64,000 bases of DNA from Phaeodactylum tricornutum CCAP 1055/1 (lineage: Eukaryota > Bacillariophyta > Bacillariophyceae > Surirellales > Neidiaceae), in assembly GCF_000150955.2 (NCBI RefSeq), contig NC_011693.1:1-64000 (forward strand), read 5' to 3'. Below are positions 11,061 through 22,152 of this stretch, piece by piece. Both the position numbers and the translations under genes were made by a program. Numbering within the stretch: the stretch's first letter is position 1; each line of letters starts with the position of its first letter. The notes under the pieces were generated by a model. It ran no database searches, was not told the origin of the DNA, and saw only the letters and a program-made list of their open reading frames with translations.

Positions 11061-11140
11061 GAATTACTTAGGAAGAGTTTTTGGATAAATTTTATACAGC
11101 GAGGTACATAGTTCCTACTCTGGGATACCCCTCCCCTTAG
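11051..11140 (+). repeat. terminal inverted repeat (hairpin) of copy 4
   Basis: TATCCCAGAG at 11051-11060 and its exact reverse complement at 11118-11127, 57 bases apart, then 13 bases ending in TTAG. Identical in layout to copy 1. Confidence 0.82.
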
Positions 11141-11438
11141 GACATCCATACTACCCTCCGTTACCTTGGTGTACCAGTGACAGGAAAGACAATCTTGTTT
11201 GGTGACAACCAGTTGGTGATTACTAGCTCAACAGAACCTTAGTCACCCATAAACAAGCGTCATAATGCATTGTCCTATCATCGCGTTCGTGAGGCAATTG
11301 CAGCAGGAGTTGTTGATTTCCAGAAAATCTTGGGAGCCGAAAACGTGGCGGATGTGCTCAGTAAGCACTGGGGTTTTCAACAGGCATGGCCAGTCCTTAA
11401 GCCACTCTTGTTCTGGCAAGGTGATACATCAAATTGTG
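11141..11438 (+). mobile_element. Ty1/copia (CoDi-type) RNase H fragment
   Basis: Short plus-strand relic of the C-terminal end of copia pol, with GDNQ-type and YHRVREAIAAGVV peptides. The same peptides occur in the minus-strand element at 13004-18557, so both belong to one family. Its left limit is the end of the hairpin element at 11140. The fragment is a fossil. Confidence 0.85.
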
Positions 11439-11720
11439 TGTTACGTAGTACAACCAACGTACGTACGAAAGACAGGAAAAACGCAGTTTCGACAAAGTCT
11501 GGTAAACGAAGGTTGGGCGTTATTACGAACGACCTGTGATACACCTAAGCAAGCCTAGGGACTGTAAAACTCAACTTGCTTATGACGCTCCCCACGGGTT
11601 AGACAGCGGATACGAGGACCTATGCTAATGCAATATTTGGATCAATGACTTTCTAAAACAATGAGAGGAAGATTATTCTACTACTAGTCCATCAGGCTAG
11701 GGAGGTCCAGTTCACTGGAC
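11439..11720 (+). repeat. 282-bp LTR-related block
   Basis: This block recurs in direct orientation inside both LTRs of the neighbouring element (12387-12668 and 19222-19503) with only a few differences. More decayed, inverted versions lie near 20370-20640 and 21400-21800. It begins TGTTACGTAGTAC and ends TTCACTGGAC. Confidence 0.8.
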
Positions 11721-11721
11721 T

Positions 11722-13003
11722 ACCAATGGATTGTTCTTCAAAAAGAATACTACTTATGGGTTCGGGTCCTTCGCTGTATACTATAGCGGACTTCGTTAGT
11801 ATGACCCTACACCAGTGAACAAAGCTAGCACTGGTACACTCACTTCTACCTCCGTAGGTAGTGTCCTCGGGGACTGACGAGGGTTTGATTAGCCCCCCCC
11901 CCCCCCCCCCGGCACTGCTTTAAGCCGGGCAGTAAGTCCGTCTCAACCGGAATCAGGGCTGAGGTCTTCAGGCCTATTGGTATTTCTACCTCACCTGACT
12001 AGAGCAACCCGTAGTCACGAAGCGGCCCTGCCGACAAGCCCTGAAGACTCCAAGGGGGTTTCGGCACCGGCGACTCCGAGGAAGTAGGGAAGCCACGAGT
12101 AACTTACCGAAAAACCCTGTAGCAGTACTAGTGGGTCCTCGGTACCAGTTAGCGTGAGGAAGTAGGGAAGCGGCTTTCAAACAATGTGTCGCACAAGCCG
12201 ATAAATATCACCTTAAGTGATACCTCTGACACTTATACAACACGAATGGATGTAAGCGATTAGTTCTCAAAATTCACGGAGCTCGTGGAAAATTGAGAAC
12301 GACCTTAAGTAGACTTAAGGGTGTTTACCAGTAACGACTGTGCAAATGAGCAGCAGTGGTTTGACGTGCTGTCAAGACTGTTAATCTGTTACGTAGTACA
12401 ACCAATGTACGTACGAAAGACAGGAAAAACGCAGTTTCGACAAAGTCTGGTAAACGAAGGTTGGGCGTTATTACGAACGACCTGCGATACACCTAAGCAA
12501 GCCTAGGGACTGTAAAACTCAACTCGCTTACGACGCTCCCCACGGGTTAGACAGCGGATACGAGGACCTATGCTAATGCAATATTTGGATCAATGACTTT
12601 CTAAAACAATGAGAGGAAGATTATTCTACTACTAGTCCATCAGGCTAGGGAGGTCCAGTTCACTGGACTGCCGTTACCATGTTCCAGATAATCTTACTCA
12701 CATGTACAAGTCTACTTCTTCTAAATATAAATCCCACACAGAATCTTGTAGCGAGTATTCATCCCTCCTTGATTACTCCCTCATAATTTGTGGGACTGGA
12801 TCCTATCATTCATTTGTATAATCCTTTCCTGTATCCTCTTCCAAAGGATTCCCATAATCGTCCCGCGAATACATCGTGTCGTACAATAAGGCCGACACAA
12901 ATTCAACGGTTCCATCGCCATCCTCAACATGATCACCACCCACGTTCCTGTTGGTATCTTTTACCTGTCGCACAGACATGTCGCGATGGTGTATACCGTA
13001 ACA
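11722..13003 (-). repeat. 3' LTR of the minus-strand copia element
   Basis: About 1282 bp, near-identical to 18558-19838. On the element's sense strand it starts TGTTACGGTATAC right after a polypurine tract (GATGGGGAG). It contains a run of 18 C (11893-11910) and the 282-bp block at 12387-12668. I count roughly eight mismatches against the other LTR, so the two are more than 99% identical, which points to a young insertion. The left boundary is set only by where the two copies stop matching. Confidence 0.8.
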
Positions 13004-16000
13004 CTCCCCATCGGCCTGTCTTGATGTATTCGAAAACTTTACCTCACATTTTGACGTATCGCCTTGCCAGAAAAGGAGGGGCTTCAATACAGGCCACGCT
13101 TGTTGGAATCCCCAATGCTTACTGAGAACATCTGCAACATTATCTGCTCCCAGGATCTTGTGGAACTCAACAACACCAGCTGCAATAGCCTCTCGTACTC
13201 TGTGGTAAGAAAGAGCGTTGTGTCGCTTGTTGAGTGGAGACTGGGATTCCGTTGAGCTAGTAATCACGGACTGATTATCTCCAAACAACACTGATTTCTC
13301 CGTGATAGGAACTCCAAGGTAGCGCATTGTAGTACGTATGTCCATGATTTGTTCAACAGCGATGCGCGCTGCGACAAACTCAGATCCATATGTGGCGGTT
13401 TCAACCGTAGCCTGTTGCTTGGAATACCATTCAAAAGGAGTTTGATTGATGAGATGCAGGACACCCGTAACCGATCGACCAGTGATCATATCATGGTAGA
13501 GATTGGCATCCACATAACAGGTGAGTGTGACGTGTCTTCCCAAAGGCGTAGGAGCGTTGCCAGGTATGAGTTCCTTGACGTTACCATATACGGATGTTGC
13601 CCAGCTATGTACTTTCTTGGGTAACATCGAGTAATCCGATTCATCCGTACGGACCCGTATAGCACCTGCTTTCATTTTCCTAACGTAACCATAGATCCTT
13701 TTGAGTCGATCTAGGTGGCCCTCGCGAGGCGCAACACGGAACCGCGACATACTCATGACGGCAGTAGCTATATCAAAGCGACCGAGGGTGATAAGCCACT
13801 GTAAACTACCGATGAGTGATTGGTACTGTTTAATCCCATGGTCGTCGAGTTCAGAGGTGGAGTCTAACTCCGGGTGGTCCCCCTTTTCCAAAGGCAATGC
13901 AAACATCTTGGGCTGCTCATCGTACATTCGTTTGTATTGTTCCATCATACGAGCGATGTACTTCTTGGGGTGATAGTACAGGGTACCATCCTTATATCAC
14001 GTTTGAACATACATCCTAGGTGATAATCCAACGGTCCAACTCCCTTGAGTTTGTACTTGTGCGTCTCCTTGAGTTGGCACATGATGTGCTCTGGATCATG
14101 GGCTGCCACTGCAATGTCATCAACATACACAGCAATATACTCATACACACCGGAATTCTCCCTCATCCATACATCTGAGTCAGCTTTGCTTGCCGTGAAA
14201 CCAAGGTCTCAAAGGGTATCCGCAAAACGCTTGTGCCAGCGCAATCCGCTACTCCTGAGTCCGTACAGGGCCTTGTTAATCACCAGGATATGTCCTTCAA
14301 GGTCTGCAAATTCTGGACCGGCGACTACGAAGACCTTCTCCTTGGTCTTGGCCTCAAGATACGCGTTTCCTATGTCAGCTCCCCACAGCTTTAGGTTGTT
14401 GCGCTCAGCTAGGAATATGACAATTCAAAGGCTTCTGAGTGAAACGACTCCTGAATAGACACTCTCATTTGGTACTGGGGTTAGATGACCACCTGCCACC
14501 ATCCTGGCCTTGTGTCTGCCATCATGCTTGACGTCATATACGGTATGGATACGGATCTTCTTGTATCCCTCAGGTGCGTTCTCAACATGTTGACCTCGGA
14601 TAGTGGCCTTGCCTTTATCAATGAAGGTGTTGTACTTGTGCAATTGTGCTCTCTCGGTACTCTCAGCGTCTTGCCATTTACTATTTCCGTTGCCCTTATC
14701 AATGCTGACTGCCTCTTTGTGGTCACGAGGGATCTGATATCCGAACTTCAGTACGGGAGCGCGTCGACCATTATGAAGCCGGGCTTGGTGTGCAAGTCGT
14801 TGGAATGTAACATTTCTGATTGCAAGGCGCTTGAACTGTTTCCAACCTGGTGTATCTAGGAGGCCCTGTCGTTTAGCATAGGTAGCGCATGTAACAGGAT
14901 TGTCGGCCCGGATAACATCTAGGGGTTCATACGTAGACTCCCCAGTTTCCCAGTGTACAAGTACATTGAATCTAGATCCTTTGTAGTTCTTGTCGTTAGG
15001 GGAAAGAGGTCCTTCGTGCGCCACAATGTCCTTGAAACTCCATTTACGGTCAGTATCATGAAGTTCTTTGTCTAGATCCGTCTCGAGTTTATCTAGAATT
15101 TCGTTGTAATTTCGTCGTATTCACCATCATTTATTTCCACAAGAAAATTCACATCAGAAGGTTTGTCTGGGTCAATGATTTTTCGGGTGATACGAGCTCG
15201 AAAACGTTCTCCATTATCGTGTGAATCCGTGAGAAACGTGCGACCGATGAGATCGTCGGGAGTGAAACCAGGTAACTCCTTCAAGGCATAGGAATTTTGA
15301 TTTTCTGTTCTACGCGACTTGATAAAGTTGATGGGCTTAGAAATACTCTCCCCATCCTGTGTCGCAAGACGGAGGTTGGTTTCAGAGGGGACAGACGCGG
15401 ATCGCACACTAGAACGGAATAGGATGCGGTTGGTGTCTTCGGTAAGGATCTTATAGGTGAGAGCGTCACCTACAGAATCTGCGATGCCGACGAAACGACC
15501 ACGTTTTTCGGTACCATCGGACGGGAAGGTGACATCTTCGATCCTATAATAAACAGGTTCCCAGAAAGAGAACTGGAGGAGAACACTGATATCAGGGGTT
15601 GATCCGTTGAGAATTTCCAACGGAGTTCTATTATCTAGAGATTCGTGCGCAAGATGGTTAAATACATAGCATATGTAAGTAACACAGAGTAACCAGGTAG
15701 AATTGGGCGCGCCTGTTTTATTGAGAACGTTGTTCGTGTTGGCCTCAATGGTAGCGATGCGTCATTCAGCGAAGTTCTGGTGCTGATGATGTGGTTCGCT
15801 TTGCCACTGGTCAATGTGGTAAGCCCGTGTAATGTCAGTAACCTTTTTACTGATCTCAGCTTGAGCACGGTCGCTGATGAGCTTATCCATGGCCCCACGG
15901 TAACGGATATGATCCTCTAGGGCGTTGACAAATTCTTTGTCGGTTTTCATGGGGTAGACGTCAGTGACCAGGGAACGTCTCCCTACAAAAAGTTGCGCAT

Positions 16001-18557
16001 ACTTTGCTCCGTTGTCGACGGCAGGGGTGTCGGACCAGATTGTATCTGTGGCAACGGCCTCATTGCGTCAATGGACCTTTAAAGCCGGGAAACGAGACTT
16101 GAAATGTTTACGTAGAGGTGCATTATAGACCTCACGCGCATATTGAGTGGTTGCAAAAATGGTTTTGCGAACGGTATCACTGGAGACCCATGCCAGGCAA
16201 GGACGGAGGGCATCATAATCATGTTCATTGCGTTGGACAGCATGCTTGTTACACGTAAGTATACGGTCGAGAGCATCGTGACGTTGAGAATTACAGATGG
16301 CAACGTGTCGGTGCATGTATTGGCCGAGATTGTCAAATCGTGGCTCAATATATGGCATGCCAGGTAAGTCATGGATGTCGGTATGCCATTCAGCCTTCAT
16401 GTCGATTTCGTTGTCGAGAACTGATGGGTCCCAGTCAACGTCAGAAGTAAGAACAACATGGGGAAGGGAATGAAGTTCATGACTGGTGGGTGCGCGCATA
16501 TCCATGTACGGAAGACCCTGTCGTATGTTTAGTGGGATGATGTAATCATCCAGGGTAACAATACGTTGGTTGCCGCCCACGGTACGAGACCGATCTTGAA
16601 CACAATTGTGGCAATGTTCAAGTTGGGCGCTGGAATGGATGGTTTTACCTTTACCAAGATGCGCGTATTGATGCATGATAACAACAATGGGCCCTCGTTG
16701 CGATTCGACAAGACCGGCAGCCGTGACAATGTCTAGATTGGACAAGGTATGTTCATTTATACCGGTTATGTTGGCTGAACGTCCAGTTTTGTGCAGTACG
16801 GTAACATCACTCCCCGCAAGTCCACCGTTGGCACCGCGATCGACAAGTGCAGATGTGGTATTTTGTACTGTGTGTCGGGAGACTTGGTACTGTAACACAT
16901 TTGACTGAAGTGACTTGGTGGTACCATGAGGACGGAGGGAACCCGTTGATACGGTGTTGCGTGACGCTGCAAGTACCTTACGTATGTCGCCTGGATCCAT
17001 ACGTCCAACCCGATCAGAAAGATGTGCTAGGAGTTCCGTTTCTGGTGCACAATCATGAAAGGTATCCACGGGAGTTCCATTGTTGTCGTCCGGGGCTGCG
17101 TCGCGACTGCCAGTTGCATGTACATGCGCCATCAAGGGACGTGCCAATCCATTACTAACCGGGAGAACCTTAGCTGGGGCAGCCAATCCCTGAAGTATAG
17201 CCTTAGCATCATCTGAGAGCTGGTTCCACATATCTCTAGGGATATAAGGTCGTTCACGGTTAGTGGGCGTACTATGATGTCGGTTATTAGTACAATTCTC
17301 CCTGCGGGCATGCGCATTGGCTTCATAGAGTACGGAAGGTGACAAGTCAATATTGTAGTTAACATCCGGATCAGTGTCAAAGTCTGTAGGATGGTAAGAA
17401 AGATCAGTAGAATGAATACTACGCTTTTCCTTGGGACTACGGGAATTAGAGAAGTTGTTTCCTTTATTGTAGAGTGACGCTGAAGCAAGTAGAAGACTAA
17501 GGTAACTCTCGTAGCTAATAGGATTACCTCCTTTGGCTAGGTCAAGAGTGGCTGTGATCTTCACTTGACAAAGTTCCGGTACATTGTGGACAGCATTCTC
17601 CAAAAGACTAAGACACAGTTGCTTTGGGAGTTGCTCAGCCATTGGTACAGTATTGTGGTAGATACAAAGGTGGTTCTTCCAATGAAGGATAAATCCTTCT
17701 GCTGTGCCTGTCCATGAGGATCCATATTTCGCCGTAGTTAGGTAACCAAGCGTGGTGGCTGAACTGATCTTCGCACTTGCTGATTCCGTATAGTGTTTGA
17801 CAACTTTACAAAACACTTCTTGCGCATCGAAGTCAAAGCTGGGTTCTCAAACGAGGTTCTTACCCATATCTGTCTGCAGTGTGTGTTCTAGTGCAGAGTA
17901 CACAAACTTCTTTTGCTCTTCGAAAAGTGCTTTGTCAGAGGGCTCTGTAAGAGCATACATTGGGTCAAGGACCTTTTCAACATTATGCGAGACTGCAGTG
18001 ACCACAAACAAACGGTAGAAGTTATCCCAGTACTTGTCATCCTTGAGTACGGGATAATGCGTTTTGTCACATTTAACGCCACGCCTGAAGTCGTCAGCAG
18101 CAGATCGCACTTTAGGGGTGATGCTCGTTGAGGTGGGGGCCAAAGTCGAGGGACTATTGGTTGTCGATACCTGGCCAAGTGCTGATCCTCGATACTGAAC
18201 AAAGTCTTCGTTGTTCAACGCAATGAGTTCCGAAGGCTTCATGGGGCTCCCCTTTTGCCGTTCAAGGGATGCTTGCCAACGTAGAAAATGACGCAGGATT
18301 TGTCGATGCGCCATGAGCAGTGGGATCCGTGGGTTGTCTACACCGTCAATAGGCGTGGGAGACTTGTAACCGAGGGCATCGAGTTCGTTCTCAAAGATAG
18401 AGAGAATGTCGATGGCTGTTTCGTATCCCTGCTGTTGGAAGCTAAGACGGATAGGGTGTTCTTGGGACAACAAGAGAATGTTATCCAAGATGTGTGCATA
18501 GACAGCCTCGCTTGTCATTTGCCGGGTGGCAGGTACCATTGTGGGCTGGGTAGCCGG
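13004..18557 (-). mobile_element. Ty1/copia (CoDi-type) element, internal region
   Basis: Full-length internal region read on the minus strand between two LTRs. The first ATG of the gag-like part is at 18539, just inside the 5' LTR. Parts in order: gag-like (about 18539-17000), a protease-like box VDRGANGG (about 16840), a degenerate integrase region (about 16100-15100), RT with VYVDDIAVAAHD (about 14110), and RNase H with GDNQSVI and YHRVREA (about 13290-13190). A polypurine tract precedes the 3' LTR. The element looks whole in layout but broken, with several breaks. LTR similarity suggests a recent insertion. Confidence 0.88.
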
Positions 18558-19838
18558 ACCAATAGATTGTTCTTCAAGAAAAATACTACTTATGGGTTCG
18601 GGTCCTTCGCTGTATACTATAGCGGACTTCGTTAGTATGACCCTACACCAGTGAACAAAGCTAGCACTGGTACACTCACTTCTACCTCCGTAGGTAGTGT
18701 CCTCGGGGACTGACGAGGGTTTGATTAGCCCCCCCCCCCCCCCCCGGCACTGCTTTAAGCCGGGCAGTAAGTCCGTCTCAACCGGAATCAGGGCTGAGGT
18801 CTTCAGGCCTATTGGTATTTCTACCTCACCTGACTAGAGCAACCCGTAGTCACGAAGCGGCCCTGCCGACAAGCCCTGAAGACTCCAAGGGGGTTTCGGC
18901 ACCGGCGACTCCGAGGAAGTAGGGAAGCCACGAGTAACTTACCGAAAAACCCTGTAGCAGTACTAGTGGGTCCTCGGTACCAGTTAGCGTGAGGAAGTAG
19001 GGAAGCGGCTTTCAAACAATGTGTCGCACAAGCCGATAAATATCACCTTAAGTGATACCTCTGACACTTATACAACACGAATGGATGTAAGCGATTAGTT
19101 CTCAAAATTCACGGAGCTCGTGGAAAATTGAGAACGACCTTAAGTAGACTTAAGGGTGTTTACCAGTAACGACTGTGCGAATGAGCAGCAGTGGTTTGAC
19201 GTGCTGTCAAGACTGTTAATCTGTTACGTAGTACAACCAATGTACGTACGAAAGACAGGAAAAACGCAGTTTCGACAAAGTCTGGTAAACGAAGGTTGGG
19301 CGTTATTACGAACGACCTGCGATACACCTAAGCAAGCCTAGGGACTGTAAAACTCAACTCGCTTACGACGCTCCCCACGGGTTAGACAGCGGATACGAGG
19401 ACCTATGCTAATGCAATATTTGGATCAATGACTTTCTAAAACAATGAGAGGAAGATTATTCTACTACTAGTCCATCAGGCTAGGGAGGTCCAGTTCACTG
19501 CACTGCCGTTACCATGTTCCAGATAATCTTACTCACATGTACGAGTCTTCTTCTTCTAAATATAAATCCCACACAGAATCTTGTAGCGAGTATTCATCCC
19601 TCCTTGATTACTCCCTCATAATTTGTGGGACTGGATCCTATCATTCATTTGTATAATCCTTTCCTGTATCCTCTTCCAAAGGATTCCCATAATCGTCCCG
19701 CGAATACATCGTGTCGTACAATAAGGCCGACACAAATTCAACGGTTCCATCGCCATCCTCAACATGATCACCACCCACGTTCCTGTTGGTATCTTTTACC
19801 TGTCGCACAGACATGTCGCGATGGTGTATACCGTAACA
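18558..19838 (-). repeat. 5' LTR of the minus-strand copia element
   Basis: About 1281 bp, matching 11722-13003. The C-run is 17 long here against 18 in the other copy. On the sense strand the LTR is followed by TTGGTCCGGCTACCC, which would be the primer-binding region, and then the gag-like ATG. The base to the right (19839) begins a different copia fragment, so no clean target duplication is visible. Confidence 0.8.
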
Positions 19839-21900
19839 TTGTGAGGTGAAGACTTTTAAGACCACCAAGCAGGCTGATGGGGAGTGTTACGGTATGCCTC
19901 CTTGCGACATGTCTCATGGACATGATTCACCTAACATGGATGTCGCAAGTGTGAATCAAAACTATGCACATGGAGTTAAGGAGGCGCGCACAGAAATATT
20001 GTCAGCCTTATTTCGTGGCCACATGGACTCACAATAAAGGGAGCATTTGTACAATTGCTAAGTTTCTGGAGGTGCATGTCTTTAGTCCTTACTTGTCGGT
20101 TTACAAGACCAAGGTACAGTGAAATACAATCGGAACATAGGAGATACAATTGCAGGAACAAAAGGGGTACCACGAACCACATGGTGGGATTGAACAAGAT
20201 CCTATACTCACCATAGGTATTGTGCAAGGAACTTATAGTTCCGAAAGTATATATACATGTGAAAGAAAGGTTGCCTATTGAGATTATGGCAGCTGTGGAA
20301 GATCAAAGATTTGATGGCATTTTGTGGGATTGTTCACTGGACTGAACAACGGATTGACTAGTTTGTAGAAGGTAATCACCCACTCATTGTTTTATAAGTT
20401 CATTGATCCAAATTGCATTCTACGCATAGGTCCTTGTATCCACTGTCTACCCTGTGGGGAGTGTTGTCAATGAGTTGAGTTTTACAGTCCCTAAGTCTCT
20501 TAGGTGTATTGCAGGTTGTTCGTCTCAACACCCACCTTTGTTTACCACTCACTGTCCTAACAGCAATCTGTCCTACGGTTGTGCTTTCGTAGTACTCCGT
20601 AACAGTTTCCGAAACCGAGTACCTCTACATGACCAAGGGATTAGCGGCCTTGTAGGACAATCAAGAAAGAGAGCAAACAAAACAAGCAAGGGTCAATCAA
20701 GATACAAGAATTTGAAAGGTTGTTCCCTTTATTGTATAGAGAAGCAGATGTAAGCAATAGACTCAGGTAACCTTTGTAGTTGAGAGGAGTGCCTCCTTTA
20801 GCTAAGTCTAAAGTGGCGGTGATCTTGACCTGGCGGAGTTCAGGGATGTCGTGTACACCGATTTCAAGCAAACTGAGGCAAAGCTGTTTAGGCAACTGCT
20901 CTGCCATAGGGACCATCGGCTTGCAGGCTCGACAGAGCATCGGTTTGAATCGCAAACGGCCAAAAGCAAATGTTTCTGAAGATGACGTCTATCAGTCGTG
21001 TGGATGATTTTCATACCCGCGAGACTAGGTGATCTAGCCATCCCCGAATGCTGCATGGAGTCTCTAGATACAATGATGTATTGTGCGTTGGAGAGAACAC
21101 GACGGAACGGATTGTGTTCTGACGGTGGCAACGGAAAGGGACAGACAATACTTATTGCCTGCCTAACGGATGTAAATGGATGTGCTCCATTTTCCGCGGC
21201 ATGCATGTTATGAAAAGTATTTCTAGTTCCACTATAATTATATGTGAGCGCGCGTCATGGTATAAGGATACTATGACGGAAGACAGATATTTGTGTACAG
21301 TTGAGTTTGTTTCTAAGGTTTTGTTGTATCATGGCAAACCAAAGGAGCTTGTTTGTAGCACTAATTCTTTAATCAATGTTAATAAGTTCTTTGATCCGTA
21401 CTGCTAGTTCACGCATAGGTCCTTGTATCCGCTGCCTAATCCAAGGGGAGCGTCGCCAGCAAGTAGAGTTTTACAGTTCCTAAGTCCCTTAGGTGTATTG
21501 CCGGTTGTTCATCATAACGCCCTCCCCGTTTACCAGGCTCTCTCTCTAACAGTGCTTCTGTCCAAACGGTGTACATTTGTGTATATCATAACAGGCACAA
21601 TTCTAGGACTTTATTGTTGCAGTTCTATACAATCAACTACGAAAGTATGTTGGATCCTGCGAAACCTCAGGCACAATTCTGGCCTTTTATCGTTGCAGTT
21701 TTCTACGTCATAACGCCCAACCTTTTGCTGACCAGACTTTGTCAACACAGCATTTTCCTGTTTCTCGTAGTTACATTGGTTGTAGTAGGCAACAACAAGT
21801 CTATAGTACATTGTTCAACGCCTACAAATACAATCCTTAGTTCCTTAGGTACAATTCTAGCCTGCCGTTTTTGTTGCCTTACCTAATAGAGCATGCCACA
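19839..21900. mobile_element. nested copia LTR and gag fragments
   Basis: A graveyard of CoDi-type scraps. 19839-19884 is the end of a pol region plus polypurine tract in plus orientation, with an LTR start (TGTTACGG) at 19885. 20370-20640 and 21400-21800 hold decayed inverted versions of the 282-bp LTR block. 20641-20955 (minus) retains a gag peptide block (MAEQLPKQLCLSLLE, VKITATLDLAKGG) also present near 17500-17640. All parts are fossils. I see no host gene here. Confidence 0.75.
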
Positions 21901-22152
21901 CTCTCCCAAGACATTTCAGAGCACGGCTAACATAATGGTAGCATATGTTTTATTCAGATCTGACTGCAATCTATAGTTCTAGCTAGAGATTTGGAAAATG
22001 TCCTTTGTTGAGGATAGGTCCTCAATATAGGACACAAGTAGACTGAACACTAGCACTCACATCACTTGGGACTAATTTTTATATAGTCATGTATAGTCAT
22101 AATTCTGTGGAAATTCACCTCCCTTAGGTTCATGCATTTGAATATAATTACC
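21901..22152. other. edge of the subtelomeric repeat zone
   Basis: No repeat match and no gene seen. This short stretch marks the change from transposon-derived DNA to single-copy genes and would contain the 3' UTR of the kinase gene. Confidence 0.5.

Larger units (their letters stand above)
9919..11140 (+). mobile_element. hairpin-ended repeat element, copy 4
   Basis: Homology to copy 1 begins at about 9919, inside the leader, so this copy lacks the left 1.2 kb and is truncated at that end. The leader is about 90% identical by eye to 5059-5243. It is followed by a longer 165-bp array, the inverted repeat TATCCCAGAG/CTCTGGGATA (11051-11060, 11118-11127) and the same 13-base tail CCCCTCCCCTTAG at 11128-11140. 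Sequence from 11141 is copia pol, which fixes the right boundary. Confidence 0.65.

Noticed and set aside
9919-11140. Copy 4 as a 5'-truncated LINE
   Set aside because: Left truncation and a fixed right end would fit, but there is no A-rich tail, no RT, and the paired covarying arms at the end suit a DNA element with a hairpin better. Not fully excluded.
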